Counted from the first letter of the stretch, positions 1 through 7,676 are shown. The stretch: 30,686 bases of DNA from Trebonia sp035571275 (GCA_035571275.1 DATMKQ010000267.1:1-30686); one strand, 5' to 3'. The notes: generated by a model from the sequence alone, not told the origin. Translations and numbers: made by a program.

Positions 1-1
1 G

Positions 2-214
2 ACCACCGGCATCGTGGCCCGCCAGCTACTGCACGGACAGACCAACTTCGCCACGATGATCTGGAAGTTCGACAAGGTCTACAACGCCGACCGGCAATAC
101 GCCGAACACCAGCGCCAAGCCCGGTACCTGCTGCCGGCTCCCACCCAAACACCGGTCGCCCGGGCGAACAGGAAAGAACTGTACATACACGCGCCTTCGG
201 CGCGAAGGTCGTAA
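2..214 (+). CDS. 3' end of an unidentified gene (partial)
   Basis: The reading frame is open from the first bases of the window and ends at TAA 212-214, so the 5' part lies outside. A GTG at 14 could be an internal start, but the open frame upstream of it argues for truncation by the window edge. Most third codon positions are G or C, as in the neighbouring genes, which supports real coding. The visible 70 residues are hydrophilic and include a WKFDKVYNADRQYAEHQRQ stretch and a basic tail. I do not recognise the family and assign no function. Confidence 0.5.
   Translation, partial: TTGIVARQLLHGQTNFATMIWKFDKVYNADRQYAEHQRQARYLLPAPTQTPVARANRKELYIHAPSARRS
190..204. other. 6-bp hairpin at the end of the first gene
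   Basis: CGCGCC, loop TTC, GGCGCG forms a perfect stem inside the last codons of the partial gene, 8 nt before its stop codon. No T-run follows. It could help end transcription in the actinobacterial way, without a U-tail, or be a by-product of GC-rich codons. Confidence 0.3.
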
Positions 215-271
215 TTCTGACTGACATCCAACTACGGGTAGCAGTGACGCTGGGCGGGTAGGGTGTGGCCA

Positions 272-1015
272 ATGGTTGCCATATCCGAGAGCCTGGAACT
301 ACCCAGGCCGGTCCAGCTGTTGCGCAGCACCGGCTGGAACCTGGCTGAGTCGTTCGGGCTTCCCCTCGGGGGCTATATTCTCGCCGCATGGCTGTGGGGA
401 CATCAGGCCGGCGTGATCGCGATGCTGGCCGCGATCTGGGTGACGGCCATTGCCCGTAAGCTCTTCACCGGCAGTGTTCCCGGGCTGGTGGCGATCTCCC
501 TCATCGTGCTCACGTTGCAGGGCGTGGTCGCGGTCGCCACCGGAAATTTGTGGATCTTCCTCGTGCACTTCCCGCTGGCGAACCTCGGCCTATGCATCGT
601 TTTCGCCTGGACGGCGCGCGGGCACAGCCCCATCGCCGAGCGACTGGCCGCCGAGGTGATCGGGCTGCGTACGGGCGCCCTGCGACGGCCGCGCCTGCAG
701 CGCTTCTTCCAGCACGTCACCTTGCTGTGGGCCGGTATCTTCCTGCTGCTCGCCGCCGCCCTCGCGGGGTTGCTTGTGGTGGATCCCACCGTTACATACG
801 TGCCCATCTGGGCCGCCATCACCGTCGCGGGAATCAGCGCCGGAATCGGTGTCTCCACCCTCTGGCTGCGGTCCGTACTGCGCAAGCTCGGCATCGGGCT
901 GTGCTTCGGGCCAGCCGCGACGGCACCGCCCGCCCCTACGCCCGCACCAGTGCCCCCGCTGGCGACGGCCAGCGCGAATCGGTCCCCGAGCCCCCCGGAC
1001 GGTGGCAGCGGGTAG
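272..1015 (+). CDS. integral membrane protein, VC0807 / septation protein A-like
   Basis: A membrane protein of about 247 residues with roughly six hydrophobic segments (about residues 27-43, 47-62, 70-88, 92-112, 150-170 and 178-198). It has an Arg-rich cytoplasmic-looking loop between the fourth and fifth segments and a Pro/Ala/Ser-rich tail. The hydrophobicity pattern and the GLVAISLIVLTLQG and FAWTARGHSPIAERLA stretches recall the VC0807-like membrane proteins; this is a family-level impression, and the role is unknown. ATG 272 was chosen because GGTAGGG lies 8 nt upstream; a GTG at 263 would add three residues. The next gene starts 4 nt after the stop, so the two are probably co-transcribed and translationally coupled. 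Confidence 0.6.
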   Translation: MVAISESLELPRPVQLLRSTGWNLAESFGLPLGGYILAAWLWGHQAGVIAMLAAIWVTAIARKLFTGSVPGLVAISLIVLTLQGVVAVATGNLWIFLVHFPLANLGLCIVFAWTARGHSPIAERLAAEVIGLRTGALRRPRLQRFFQHVTLLWAGIFLLLAAALAGLLVVDPTVTYVPIWAAITVAGISAGIGVSTLWLRSVLRKLGIGLCFGPAATAPPAPTPAPVPPLATASANRSPSPPDGGSG

Positions 1016-1019
1016 GCAC

Positions 1020-1970
1020 TTGTCCACGCCCGTCGCTGTAGTCTCAGCTCTCGCGTCGGCGATATGCCTCGGGATATCGTCGGTCGCGGACCAGCGCAGC
1101 ACCAAGAAGGTCAAGACCCGGAAGGCGCTGTCACCCGAGATCTTCGTCGACCTGGTCCGGCAGCCGCTGTGGCTGGCTGCCATCGGCGCCAATGTCGTCG
1201 GATTCGCGCTGCAGGTAGTGGCGCTCGATAACGGGAGCCTGGCGCTGGTGCAGCCGCTCCTCGTCGGCGACCTGGCGTCCGCCGTGCTGATCTCGTGGTA
1301 CCTGCGACAACGCGCCCACATCCAGCGTCCGGGCGGCAAGCGCGCGGACCAGGCGATGTTCGCGGGGGTCGCCGCCACCACGATCGGCGTGGCCGGATTC
1401 CTCGCCATCGGGCGGCCGTCGGCCGGTGAGAACCATGCCACCTTCGGCACGTTGCCGCCGCTCGCGATCGGGCTTGCCTTGCTGGTGGGGGCCTGCCTGA
1501 TGATCGGGGCCAGAAGCGAGAGCCTGCGCCCGCTCGCGACGGCGCTGGCCTGCGGCCTGTGCTACGGGGCCGCCGCCTTCTCCATCAAGCTCGTTACGGC
1601 GGAATTCGGCGGCGGGCCCGAGCGGGTGTTCAGCGACTGGCCGATCTATGTGTTCCTCGTGGTCGGCCCGCTGGGCTTCCTGCTCAACCAGGACGCGTTC
1701 CAGCAGGGCACGTTCCTGGCGCCGGTCCAGGCGATCATCACCTCTACCGACCCGGTTATCTCCATCGCGCTCGGCATCGTATGGCTGAACGTAACCGTTC
1801 GCAACAGCCCCGCCGCCATCGCCGGCCAGGTGGTGGCGCTCCTCGTGATGGTCTTGGGGATCGTCGTCACCGCCCAGCACTCTCCGCAGACCATGGAACA
1901 CCCCGATGCGGCGCCCGCGCCTCCCCAGCAGCAGGCCGCGCCGTTAGAGGGCGCTGAGAGGGTGCGCTAA
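1020..1970 (+). CDS. DMT-superfamily (EamA/NIPA-like) permease
   Basis: A predicted 316-residue inner-membrane protein with about nine to ten hydrophobic segments. It starts with a re-entrant-looking ALASAICLGISSVADQRSTKK helix and includes LALVQPLLVGDLASAVLIS and a repeat-like second half (ALACGLCYGAAAFSIKL; AIITSTDPVISIALGIVWL), the layout of drug/metabolite transporters. The substrate cannot be inferred. The reading frame is open far upstream, but TTG 1020 gives the normal family length, has AGCGGGTAGG just upstream and follows the previous stop by 4 nt. The C-terminal 35 residues are Pro/Gln/Ala-rich. Its TAA (1968-1970) overlaps the stop codon of the convergent prcA gene, so neither gene has a separate 3' region. 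Confidence 0.75.
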   Translation: MSTPVAVVSALASAICLGISSVADQRSTKKVKTRKALSPEIFVDLVRQPLWLAAIGANVVGFALQVVALDNGSLALVQPLLVGDLASAVLISWYLRQRAHIQRPGGKRADQAMFAGVAATTIGVAGFLAIGRPSAGENHATFGTLPPLAIGLALLVGACLMIGARSESLRPLATALACGLCYGAAAFSIKLVTAEFGGGPERVFSDWPIYVFLVVGPLGFLLNQDAFQQGTFLAPVQAIITSTDPVISIALGIVWLNVTVRNSPAAIAGQVVALLVMVLGIVVTAQHSPQTMEHPDAAPAPPQQQAAPLEGAERVR

Positions 1971-2866
1971 AGCCTGGGGGTGCCGTCGATCCCGCCGGGG
2001 GAGGGGCCCGTCGGAGGCTCGTCAGACGCCCCCGGGGCGGGCTTCGAGCCCTCTTCCTGGGCGGCGGACTCGGCGGCCTGAGCGGACTCGGCGCCCTGGG
2101 CGGAGTCGTCCTCCGCGGCGGCCGGGCCGTCAGCCGCGCCCGACTCGCTGCCGCGGCTTTCCGTCAGCAGTTCCTCGAGGCGGGCGCCGCGCAGCCGACG
2201 GAACGTGCGATGCGCGCGGGCCCGGTCCAGGATCGCCACTTCAAGCTGCGCCTCGGTCAGGCCAGCCTGGTCGCCGTTCCCGCCCGGGGCGGGGGGCGAG
2301 CCCGCGGCCAGCGCGGCGAGCGCCGCGCCGAGCGCCTCCGCCAGCGACATCCCGTCGGAGAACCGCTCCTTGAGCTGCGCGGCGACCTGGTCCGCCTGCC
2401 CGCCGAAGGCGACGAAGCCCGGCTCGTCGGTCACCGAACCGTCCCACGTGATCCGGTAGATCTGATCGGCATCGGGCTGCGCGCCGACCTCGGCGACCAC
2501 GATCTCGACCTCGTATGGCTTGATGCTTTCCGTGGCGATCCCGCCAAGCGTCTGCGCGTACCAGTTCGCGACGCCGCGCGCGGTGACGTCATCGCGGTCG
2601 AACTGGTAGCCGGTCACGTCGGCGTAGGTGACGCCCGCCTTGCGCAGCGTCTCGTACTCGTTGTACCGGCCGACGGCGGCGAACGCGATCCGGTCGTACA
2701 GCTCGCTGATCTTGTGCAGCACGCTCGAGGCGTTCGGCGTCACCATCAGGATCCCGCCCGCGTACTGGAGCACTACGGAGCTGCGGCTGCGCGCGACACC
2801 CTTGCGCGCGTAGTCGGCCTTGTCCCGCATGGCCTGTTCTGGCGACACGTAAAACGGCATGGACAC
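1967..2866 (-). CDS. prcA: 20S proteasome alpha subunit PrcA
   Basis: PrcA forms the outer heptameric rings of the actinobacterial 20S proteasome; its N-termini gate substrate entry and its pockets receive the C-terminus of the ATPase. The N-terminus (FYVSPEQAMRDKADYARKG) is the classical alpha-subunit gate region, followed by KISELYDRIAFAAVGRYNEY and QTLGGIATESIKPYEVEI, which match actinobacterial PrcA closely. The protein is 299 residues, longer than most (about 250), because roughly the last 60 residues are a low-complexity Ala/Ser/Glu/Pro/Gly tail. ATG 2866 gives the expected N-terminus; a second Met two residues later is an alternative. It lies 45 nt downstream of prcB and is probably in the same transcript. 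The stop overlaps the convergent DMT gene. Confidence 0.96.
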   Translation of the reverse strand: MSMPFYVSPEQAMRDKADYARKGVARSRSSVVLQYAGGILMVTPNASSVLHKISELYDRIAFAAVGRYNEYETLRKAGVTYADVTGYQFDRDDVTARGVANWYAQTLGGIATESIKPYEVEIVVAEVGAQPDADQIYRITWDGSVTDEPGFVAFGGQADQVAAQLKERFSDGMSLAEALGAALAALAAGSPPAPGGNGDQAGLTEAQLEVAILDRARAHRTFRRLRGARLEELLTESRGSESGAADGPAAAEDDSAQGAESAQAAESAAQEEGSKPAPGASDEPPTGPSPGGIDGTPRL

Positions 2867-2911
2867 CGCAGGCGCTTCCTTTGCTTGTCGTGTTGGCGGG
2901 CTTGTCGTGTG

Positions 2912-3820
2912 CTAGCGGTCGGTTCGTAGCGGGGCGAGCGGGCCGTCAGGCAATCGCATCCGGCCCGCCACGACCTGCTCGGCGTACTCGCCGGACTCGG
3001 CGTCCGGCACCCGCCGGAAGCCGTCCTCGGTGATCGTGGCGATCACCGGGAAGATCCGCCTGGTGAGGTCGGGCCCGCCGGTGGCGGAGTCGTCGTCGGC
3101 CGCGTCGTACAGCGCCTGTACGCAGGCGAGGACCGTGTCCTGGACCTGCATGTCGTCGTGGTACAGCTTCTTCAGCGAGCTGTTGGCGAACACCGAGCCC
3201 GAGCCGATGGAGTGGAACCGGTGCTCTTCATACGGGCCGCCGGCCACGTCGTAGCTGAAGATCCGCCCGGTGCCGCTCTCCTCCTCGTAGCCGACGAACA
3301 GCGGCACTACGGCGAGCCCCTGCATGGCACCGGCGATGTTGCCGCGGATCATCGTCGCGAGCCGGTTCGCCTTGCCGTCCAGGGACAGCGACCGGCCCTC
3401 CATCTTCTCGTAGTGCTCGAGCTCGACCTGGAACAGCCGGACGAACTCAAGGCCGACGCTCGCCACGCCGGCGATGCCCATGGCGGAGAACTCGTCGCTG
3501 CGGAACACCTTCTCCACGTCGCGCTTGGCGATCATGTTGCCGGCGGTGGAGCGCCGGTCACCGGCGAGCACTACGCCGTGCTCGCAGGTGGCCGCGACGA
3601 TCGTGGTGGCGTGCGGCAGGTTCTTCACCAGCTCGCCACCGCCGGCGGGGCCGCCGCCCGGCAACGTTCCCCCTGGCAGCATCAGCCCGCCTGGCAGCGA
3701 GCCTCGAAAGCCCGGCAGCAGGTCCGGGGCGTACGTGGTGAGGAAGTCGGTGAACGACGGTATCCGCGCCGTCATGAACGCCGCCGGTTGCCGTACCGCG
3801 CCATCGAAATTTCCGCCCAC
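2912..3820 (-). CDS. prcB: 20S proteasome beta subunit PrcB
   Basis: PrcB is the catalytic N-terminal-nucleophile threonine protease of the proteasome inner rings, made with a propeptide that is removed autocatalytically. GTG 3820 is preceded by AGGGAGG and restores the conserved propeptide motif RQPAAFMT..SF.DFL. Predicted Thr1 is residue 72 (TTIVAATCEHG). Asp17 and Lys33 of the mature numbering are present, as are the SGS motif (SIGSGSVFANSS) and DAADDDSATGG. The residue just before Thr1 is Ala (PHA-TT), whereas the family almost always has Gly. The propeptide also carries a Gly/Pro/Leu insertion with repeated LPGG units (about residues 30-62). The gene lies 115 nt after pup, a gap holding two small hairpins. 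The reading frame is open further upstream, but that part does not look like PrcB. Confidence 0.95.
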   Translation of the reverse strand: MGGNFDGAVRQPAAFMTARIPSFTDFLTTYAPDLLPGFRGSLPGGLMLPGGTLPGGGPAGGGELVKNLPHATTIVAATCEHGVVLAGDRRSTAGNMIAKRDVEKVFRSDEFSAMGIAGVASVGLEFVRLFQVELEHYEKMEGRSLSLDGKANRLATMIRGNIAGAMQGLAVVPLFVGYEEESGTGRIFSYDVAGGPYEEHRFHSIGSGSVFANSSLKKLYHDDMQVQDTVLACVQALYDAADDDSATGGPDLTRRIFPVIATITEDGFRRVPDAESGEYAEQVVAGRMRLPDGPLAPLRTDR

Positions 3821-3890
3821 GCCGCCTCCCTGCCGAATCCGGTCTCCCTCAGCTGACAGTACTGCCCGCCGCGACTGCTCGGTGAACGTG

Positions 3891-3920
3891 CGGGCGCCGG
3901 CCCGTTTCGCCCACCGCGAA
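3891..3920. other. two adjacent small hairpins between pup and prcB
   Basis: Stem 1 pairs CGGGC (3891-3895) with GCCCG (3900-3904). Stem 2 pairs TTCGC (3906-3910) with GCGAA (3916-3920). They begin 16 nt downstream of the pup stop on the minus strand. No T-run follows, so a full terminator is unlikely. They could protect the pup mRNA end or lower read-through into prcBA. Confidence 0.35.
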
Positions 3921-3935
3921 CCAGCCGGGCAGCGG

Positions 3936-4148
3936 TCACTGGCCGCCCTTCTGGACGTAGGAGCGGACGAACTCCTCGGCGTTCTCCTCGAGCACCTCGT
4001 CGATCTCGTCCAGGATCGCGTCGACGTCGTCAGAGAGCTTCTCGTGCCGCTCCTTGACCTCATCGGCCGAGGCGGCCTGGTCCTCCTCGGTCTCTTCGGC
4101 CCGCCGCGTCGTTTGCCGCTGGCCGCCGGTGTCCTTGCTCGTTGCCAT
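3936..4148 (-). CDS. pup: prokaryotic ubiquitin-like protein Pup
   Basis: Pup is a small, mostly disordered protein that is attached through its C-terminal residue to lysines of target proteins and marks them for the ARC-proteasome. The 70-residue product contains the diagnostic coiled-coil/ATPase-binding segment SDDVDAILDEIDEVLEENAEEFV and ends VQKGGQ. The terminal Gln means it must be deamidated by Dop before ligation. ATG 4148 was chosen because GGAGG lies 8 nt upstream and the N-terminus MATSKDTGG matches the family; an in-frame ATG 16 codons further up lacks that support. It sits between dop and prcB on the same strand. Confidence 0.97.
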   Translation of the reverse strand: MATSKDTGGQRQTTRRAEETEEDQAASADEVKERHEKLSDDVDAILDEIDEVLEENAEEFVRSYVQKGGQ

Positions 4149-4197
4149 CTGCGCTACCTCCGTGGTTCCGGGGACGACTCCCCCGACAGCTTCCAAC

Positions 4198-4227
4198 GTA
4201 ATAGTCGCCAGCGCCGATTCCGCCCAA
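4198..4227 (-). promoter_or_regulatory. candidate promoter for pup-prcBA
   Basis: On the minus strand TTGGGC (4222-4227) and TATTAC (4198-4203) are separated by 18 nt in the 126-nt gap between dop and pup. The leader that would follow (about 45 nt) contains an imperfect GC hairpin around 4170-4187 and the pup ribosome-binding site. It would let pup and prcBA be transcribed apart from arc-dop. The match is moderate and made by eye. Confidence 0.35.
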
Positions 4228-4274
4228 TCCTCGGTTCGGGTATTGGTATTAATCCGCTACCCGGCGGCAGGTGG

Positions 4275-5792
4275 CTACTCCTGGGCGGTGAGCGCCGCGA
4301 CGAGGTCGGCGGCGGTACGGCAGCGATCGAGCAGGTCACCGACGTGGGCCCGGGTGCCGCGCAGCGGCTCGAGCGTGGGTACGCGCTGCAGCGACTCCCG
4401 GCCGGGAATGTCGAAGATAACGGAATCCCAGGACGCGGCGGCCACCGCGTCCGCGTACTGCCGCAGGCACCGCCCGCGGAAGTACGCCCTGGTGTCCTCG
4501 GGCGGGTTGTCGATCGCCCAGCCGACCGCCTGCTCATCGGTCATCCGGACCATGTGGCCGCGCGCGGCCAGCCGGTTGTACAGGCCCTTGTCAAGCCGCA
4601 CGTCGGAGTACTGCAGGTCGAACAGCTGCAGTTTGGGGTTGTCCCAGTTCAGCCCGTCCCTGGTCCGGTAGCCCTCGAGCAGCCGCAGCTTGGCGACCCA
4701 GTCCAGTTCGCGGCTCAGCTGCATCGGATCCTCGACCAGCCGGTTGAGCACGGACTCCCAGCGGTCGAGCACGTCGGTGGTCATGTCGTCTACGTCGGTG
4801 CCGTACTTGTCCTCGACGTACTTACGGGCGAGTTCCATGTACTCGGTCTGGAGCTGGACGGCGGTCATCTTCCGGCCGTCCCGCAGCGTCACCAGGTGCT
4901 TGAGCGACCAGTCGTGCGACACCGCTCGCAGCTCAGCGACCGGGGCCTCGATCGACAGGTCGCTGTTGAGGAACTTGTCCTCGATCATGGCGAGCACCAG
5001 CGCGGTGGTGCCCGTCTTCAGGTAGGTGGCGACCTCGCTCATGTTCGCGTCGCCGATGATGACGTGCAGCCGCCGGTACTTCTCCGGGTCGGCGTGCGGC
5101 TCGTCGCGGGTGTTGATGATCGGGCGCTTGAGCGTCGTCTCGAGGCCGACCTCGACCTCGAAGAAGTCGGCGCGCTGGCTGAGCTGGAACCCCGCCCCGC
5201 GCCCGTCGGCGCCGATGCCGACCCGGCCCGCGCCGCAGACCACCTGACGGGTGACGAAGAACGGGGTCAGGTACCGCACGATGTCGGCGAACGGCGTGGA
5301 CCGCCGCATCAGGTAGTTCTCGTGGCAGCCGTACGATACGCCCTTGTTGTCGGTGTTGTTCTTGTACAGCTGGATGCCGTGGCTGCCGGGCACGGTCGCG
5401 GCCTTGGCCGCCGCCTCCGCCATGATCCGCTCGCCGGCCTTGTCCCAGATCACGACCGACAGCGGGTTGGTGCACTCGGGCGCCGAGTACTCCGGGTGAG
5501 CGTGGTCGACGTACAGCCGGGCTCCGTTGGTGAGGATGACGTTCGCCAGCCCCAGGTCCTCGTCGGTGAGCTGGGTGGAGTCCGCCGCCTCCCGGGCGAG
5601 GTCGAACCCGCGCGCGTCGCGCAGCGGGTTCTCTTCCTCGAAGTCCCATCGGGCGCGACGCGCCCGGGCGGCCGTGGCCGCCTGGTACGCGTTCACAATC
5701 TGCGACGAGGTGACCATCGCGTTGGCACCGGGCTGACCGGGCACGGCGATGCCGTACTCGGTCTCGGTGCCCATTACCCGCAGCACGCTCAT
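4275..5792 (-). CDS. dop: deamidase/depupylase of Pup, Dop
   Basis: Dop is an ATP-dependent enzyme of the carboxylate-amine ligase/glutamine synthetase-like fold. It converts the Pup C-terminal Gln to Glu and also cleaves Pup from substrates. The N-terminal metal/nucleotide motif is MGTETEYGI, and RLYVDHAHPEYSAPECT carries the conserved Asp of the active-site region. Other family blocks are QLYKNNTDNKG, GFQLSQRADFFEVEVGLETTLKRPIINTRDEPHAD and LQYSDVRLDKGLYNRL. MGTExEYG rather than MGIExEFG, together with the Dop-type internal blocks, separates it from the ligase PafA. The predicted length of 505 residues is normal. ATG 5792 is used; ATG 5774 is an alternative. Neither has a clear ribosome-binding site, but TACGCT lies 8 nt before 5792, suggesting a leaderless mRNA. 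The gap to arc is 58 nt. Confidence 0.95.
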   Translation of the reverse strand: MSVLRVMGTETEYGIAVPGQPGANAMVTSSQIVNAYQAATAARARRARWDFEEENPLRDARGFDLAREAADSTQLTDEDLGLANVILTNGARLYVDHAHPEYSAPECTNPLSVVIWDKAGERIMAEAAAKAATVPGSHGIQLYKNNTDNKGVSYGCHENYLMRRSTPFADIVRYLTPFFVTRQVVCGAGRVGIGADGRGAGFQLSQRADFFEVEVGLETTLKRPIINTRDEPHADPEKYRRLHVIIGDANMSEVATYLKTGTTALVLAMIEDKFLNSDLSIEAPVAELRAVSHDWSLKHLVTLRDGRKMTAVQLQTEYMELARKYVEDKYGTDVDDMTTDVLDRWESVLNRLVEDPMQLSRELDWVAKLRLLEGYRTRDGLNWDNPKLQLFDLQYSDVRLDKGLYNRLAARGHMVRMTDEQAVGWAIDNPPEDTRAYFRGRCLRQYADAVAAASWDSVIFDIPGRESLQRVPTLEPLRGTRAHVGDLLDRCRTAADLVAALTAQE

Positions 5793-5800
5793 AGATGTCC

Positions 5801-5806
5801 AGCGTA
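5801..5806 (-). promoter_or_regulatory. -10-like TACGCT close to the dop start
   Basis: TACGCT on the minus strand fits TANNNT and ends 8 nt before ATG 5792, with no Shine-Dalgarno sequence between. A leaderless dop transcript starting in the arc-dop gap is possible. I see no convincing -35 box. Confidence 0.3.
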
Positions 5807-5850
5807 GTGCCGGCTGGCACCAGCGGCGGCCGGCACGGCCCGGGAGTAAC

Positions 5851-7638
5851 TCACAGATACTGTCCGGTATTGGCGACAGTGTCGATGGAACGGCCAGCCT
5901 CGGTGCCCTGCTTGCCGGAGACGAGGGTCCTGATGTAGACGATGCGCTCGCCCTTCTTGCCGGAGATGCGGGCCCAGTCGTCCGGGTTGGTCGTGTTCGG
6001 CAGGTCCTCGTTCTCGCTGAACTCGTCGACACAGGCGGCCAGCAGGTGAGCGACCCTGATGCCCTTCTGCCGGGTCTCGAGGAACTCCTTGATGGCCATC
6101 TTCTTGGCGCGGGCCACGATGTTCTCGATCATGGCGCCGGAGTTGAAGTCCTTGAAGTACAGGACTTCCTTGTCGCCGTTGGCGTAGGTGACCTCGAGGA
6201 AGCGGTTCTCCTCGGACTCGCTGTACATCCGCTCCACGACCCGCTGGATCATCGCGTCCACCGTGGCCTGCCTGGAGTTACCGTGCTCGGCCTGGTCGTC
6301 GGGGTGCAGCGGCAGGTCGACGAGCACGTACTTGGAGAAGATGTCCTTGGCCGCCTCGGCGTCCGGCCGCTCGATCTTGATCTTGACGTCCAGGCGGCCT
6401 GGCCGCAGGATCGCGGGGTCGATCATGTCTTCGCGGTTGGACGCGCCGATGACGATGACGTTCTCCAGCCCCTCGACGCCATCGATCTCGCTCAGCAGCT
6501 GCGGAACGATCGTGTTCTCCACGTCGCTGGAAACACCGGACCCGCGGGTGCGGAAGATCGAATCCATCTCGTCGAAGAACACGATCACCGGCATGCCCTC
6601 GCTGGCCTTCTCCCTGGCCCGCTGGAAGACGAGCCTGATGTGCCGCTCGGTCTCGCCGACGTACTTGTTCAGCAGCTCGGGGCCCTTGATGTTGAGGAAG
6701 AAACTCTTCCCCTCCTTGCCGCTGTCGTCGGTCTTGTTGTCGGCGGCGGTCTTCGCGGCCACCTGCTTGGCCAGGGAGTTCGCCACCGCCTTGGCGATGA
6801 GCGTCTTGCCGCAGCCAGGCGGGCCGTAGAGCAGCACGCCCTTGGGCGGCTTCAGCTGGTGCTCGCGGAACAGGTCAGCGTGCAGGTACGGCAGCTCGAT
6901 CGCGTCGCGGATCTGCTCGATCTGCGAAGCCAGGCCGCCGATGTCCTTGTAGGAGATGTCCGGGACCTCTTCGAGGATGAGCTCCTCCACCTCGGCCTTG
7001 GGTATCCGCTCGTACACGTAGCCGGACCGCGGCTCGAGCAGCAGCGAGTCGCCGCCGCGCAGCGTCTGGTCGAGCAGCGGGGCCGCCAGCCGGACCACGC
7101 GCTCCTCGTCGGCGTGCGAGATCACCAGGGCGCGCTCGCCGTCGGCGAGCACCTCCTTGAGCATCACGATCTCGCCGGCGGTCTCATAACCCTGCGCGAT
7201 CACGATGTTCAGCGCCTCGTTGAGCACGACTTCCTGGCCTGGCCGCAGCTCTTCGAGGTTGACGTTCGGGCTGACGTTCACCCGCATCTTGCGGCCGCCC
7301 GTGAAGACGTCCGCGGTGTTGTCGTCGCACGCGGCGAGGAACACCCCGAAGCCCGACGGCGGCTGTGCCAGCCGGTCGACCTCCTCCTTGAGCGCGACGA
7401 TCTGGTCCCTGGCCTCGCGAAGCGTCGAAGCCAGCCGCTCGTTCTGACCGGTGACCGACGTCAGGCTTGCCTCTGTCTCGCGGAGCCGTTCCTCCAGCAA
7501 GCGGACCTGGCGCGGTGAATCAGCGAGCCTCCTGCGCAGCACAGCGATCTCCTCGTCGAGGAAGGAGATCTGCGCGGTAAGGCTGCTCACCTCATCCTCG
7601 TGCCGCGAAGCCCGCCCACTGTCATCCCTAGCCGCCAC
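5851..7638 (-). CDS. arc: proteasome-associated AAA+ ATPase ARC (Mpa)
   Basis: ARC/Mpa is the hexameric ring ATPase that binds Pup with its coiled coils and threads pupylated proteins into the 20S core. Visible in order are a coiled coil (about residues 15-90, including RQVRLLEERLRETEASL), two OB domains (about 95-235), Walker A GPPGCGKT, Walker B VIVFFDEMDS, the arginine-finger region NREDMIDPAILRPGRLD and the C-terminal GQYL, whose Tyr docks into PrcA pockets. GTG 7638 was chosen because GGAGGAG lies about 9 nt upstream and the product starts (M)AARDD, like Streptomyces ARC. GTG 7647 would leave no spacing from that site. The 595-residue length is normal. It is the first gene of the proteasome locus. 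Confidence 0.96.
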   Translation of the reverse strand: MAARDDSGRASRHEDEVSSLTAQISFLDEEIAVLRRRLADSPRQVRLLEERLRETEASLTSVTGQNERLASTLREARDQIVALKEEVDRLAQPPSGFGVFLAACDDNTADVFTGGRKMRVNVSPNVNLEELRPGQEVVLNEALNIVIAQGYETAGEIVMLKEVLADGERALVISHADEERVVRLAAPLLDQTLRGGDSLLLEPRSGYVYERIPKAEVEELILEEVPDISYKDIGGLASQIEQIRDAIELPYLHADLFREHQLKPPKGVLLYGPPGCGKTLIAKAVANSLAKQVAAKTAADNKTDDSGKEGKSFFLNIKGPELLNKYVGETERHIRLVFQRAREKASEGMPVIVFFDEMDSIFRTRGSGVSSDVENTIVPQLLSEIDGVEGLENVIVIGASNREDMIDPAILRPGRLDVKIKIERPDAEAAKDIFSKYVLVDLPLHPDDQAEHGNSRQATVDAMIQRVVERMYSESEENRFLEVTYANGDKEVLYFKDFNSGAMIENIVARAKKMAIKEFLETRQKGIRVAHLLAACVDEFSENEDLPNTTNPDDWARISGKKGERIVYIRTLVSGKQGTEAGRSIDTVANTGQYL

Positions 7639-7676
7639 GGCCCTCACCTCCTCCCGGGAGCATGAAAACTATCTAG

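Noticed and set aside
4170..4187. GC hairpin in the pup leader as a terminator
   Set aside because: It lies between the candidate pup promoter and the ribosome-binding site, is imperfect, and a terminator there would silence an essential partner of the locus.
3936..4196. Longer Pup of 86 residues starting at 4196
   Set aside because: The extra 16 residues lack a ribosome-binding site and do not resemble Pup; ATG 4148 has GGAGG and the standard N-terminus.
3474..5807. A plus-strand open frame of over 770 codons opposite prcB, pup and dop
   Set aside because: It runs across three well-identified minus-strand genes and their gaps and has no recognisable motifs; it is an antisense shadow.
5749..7518. 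A plus-strand open frame opposite arc
   Set aside because: Low-complexity Val/Leu/Asp/Arg composition mirroring arc; no start signal or motif.
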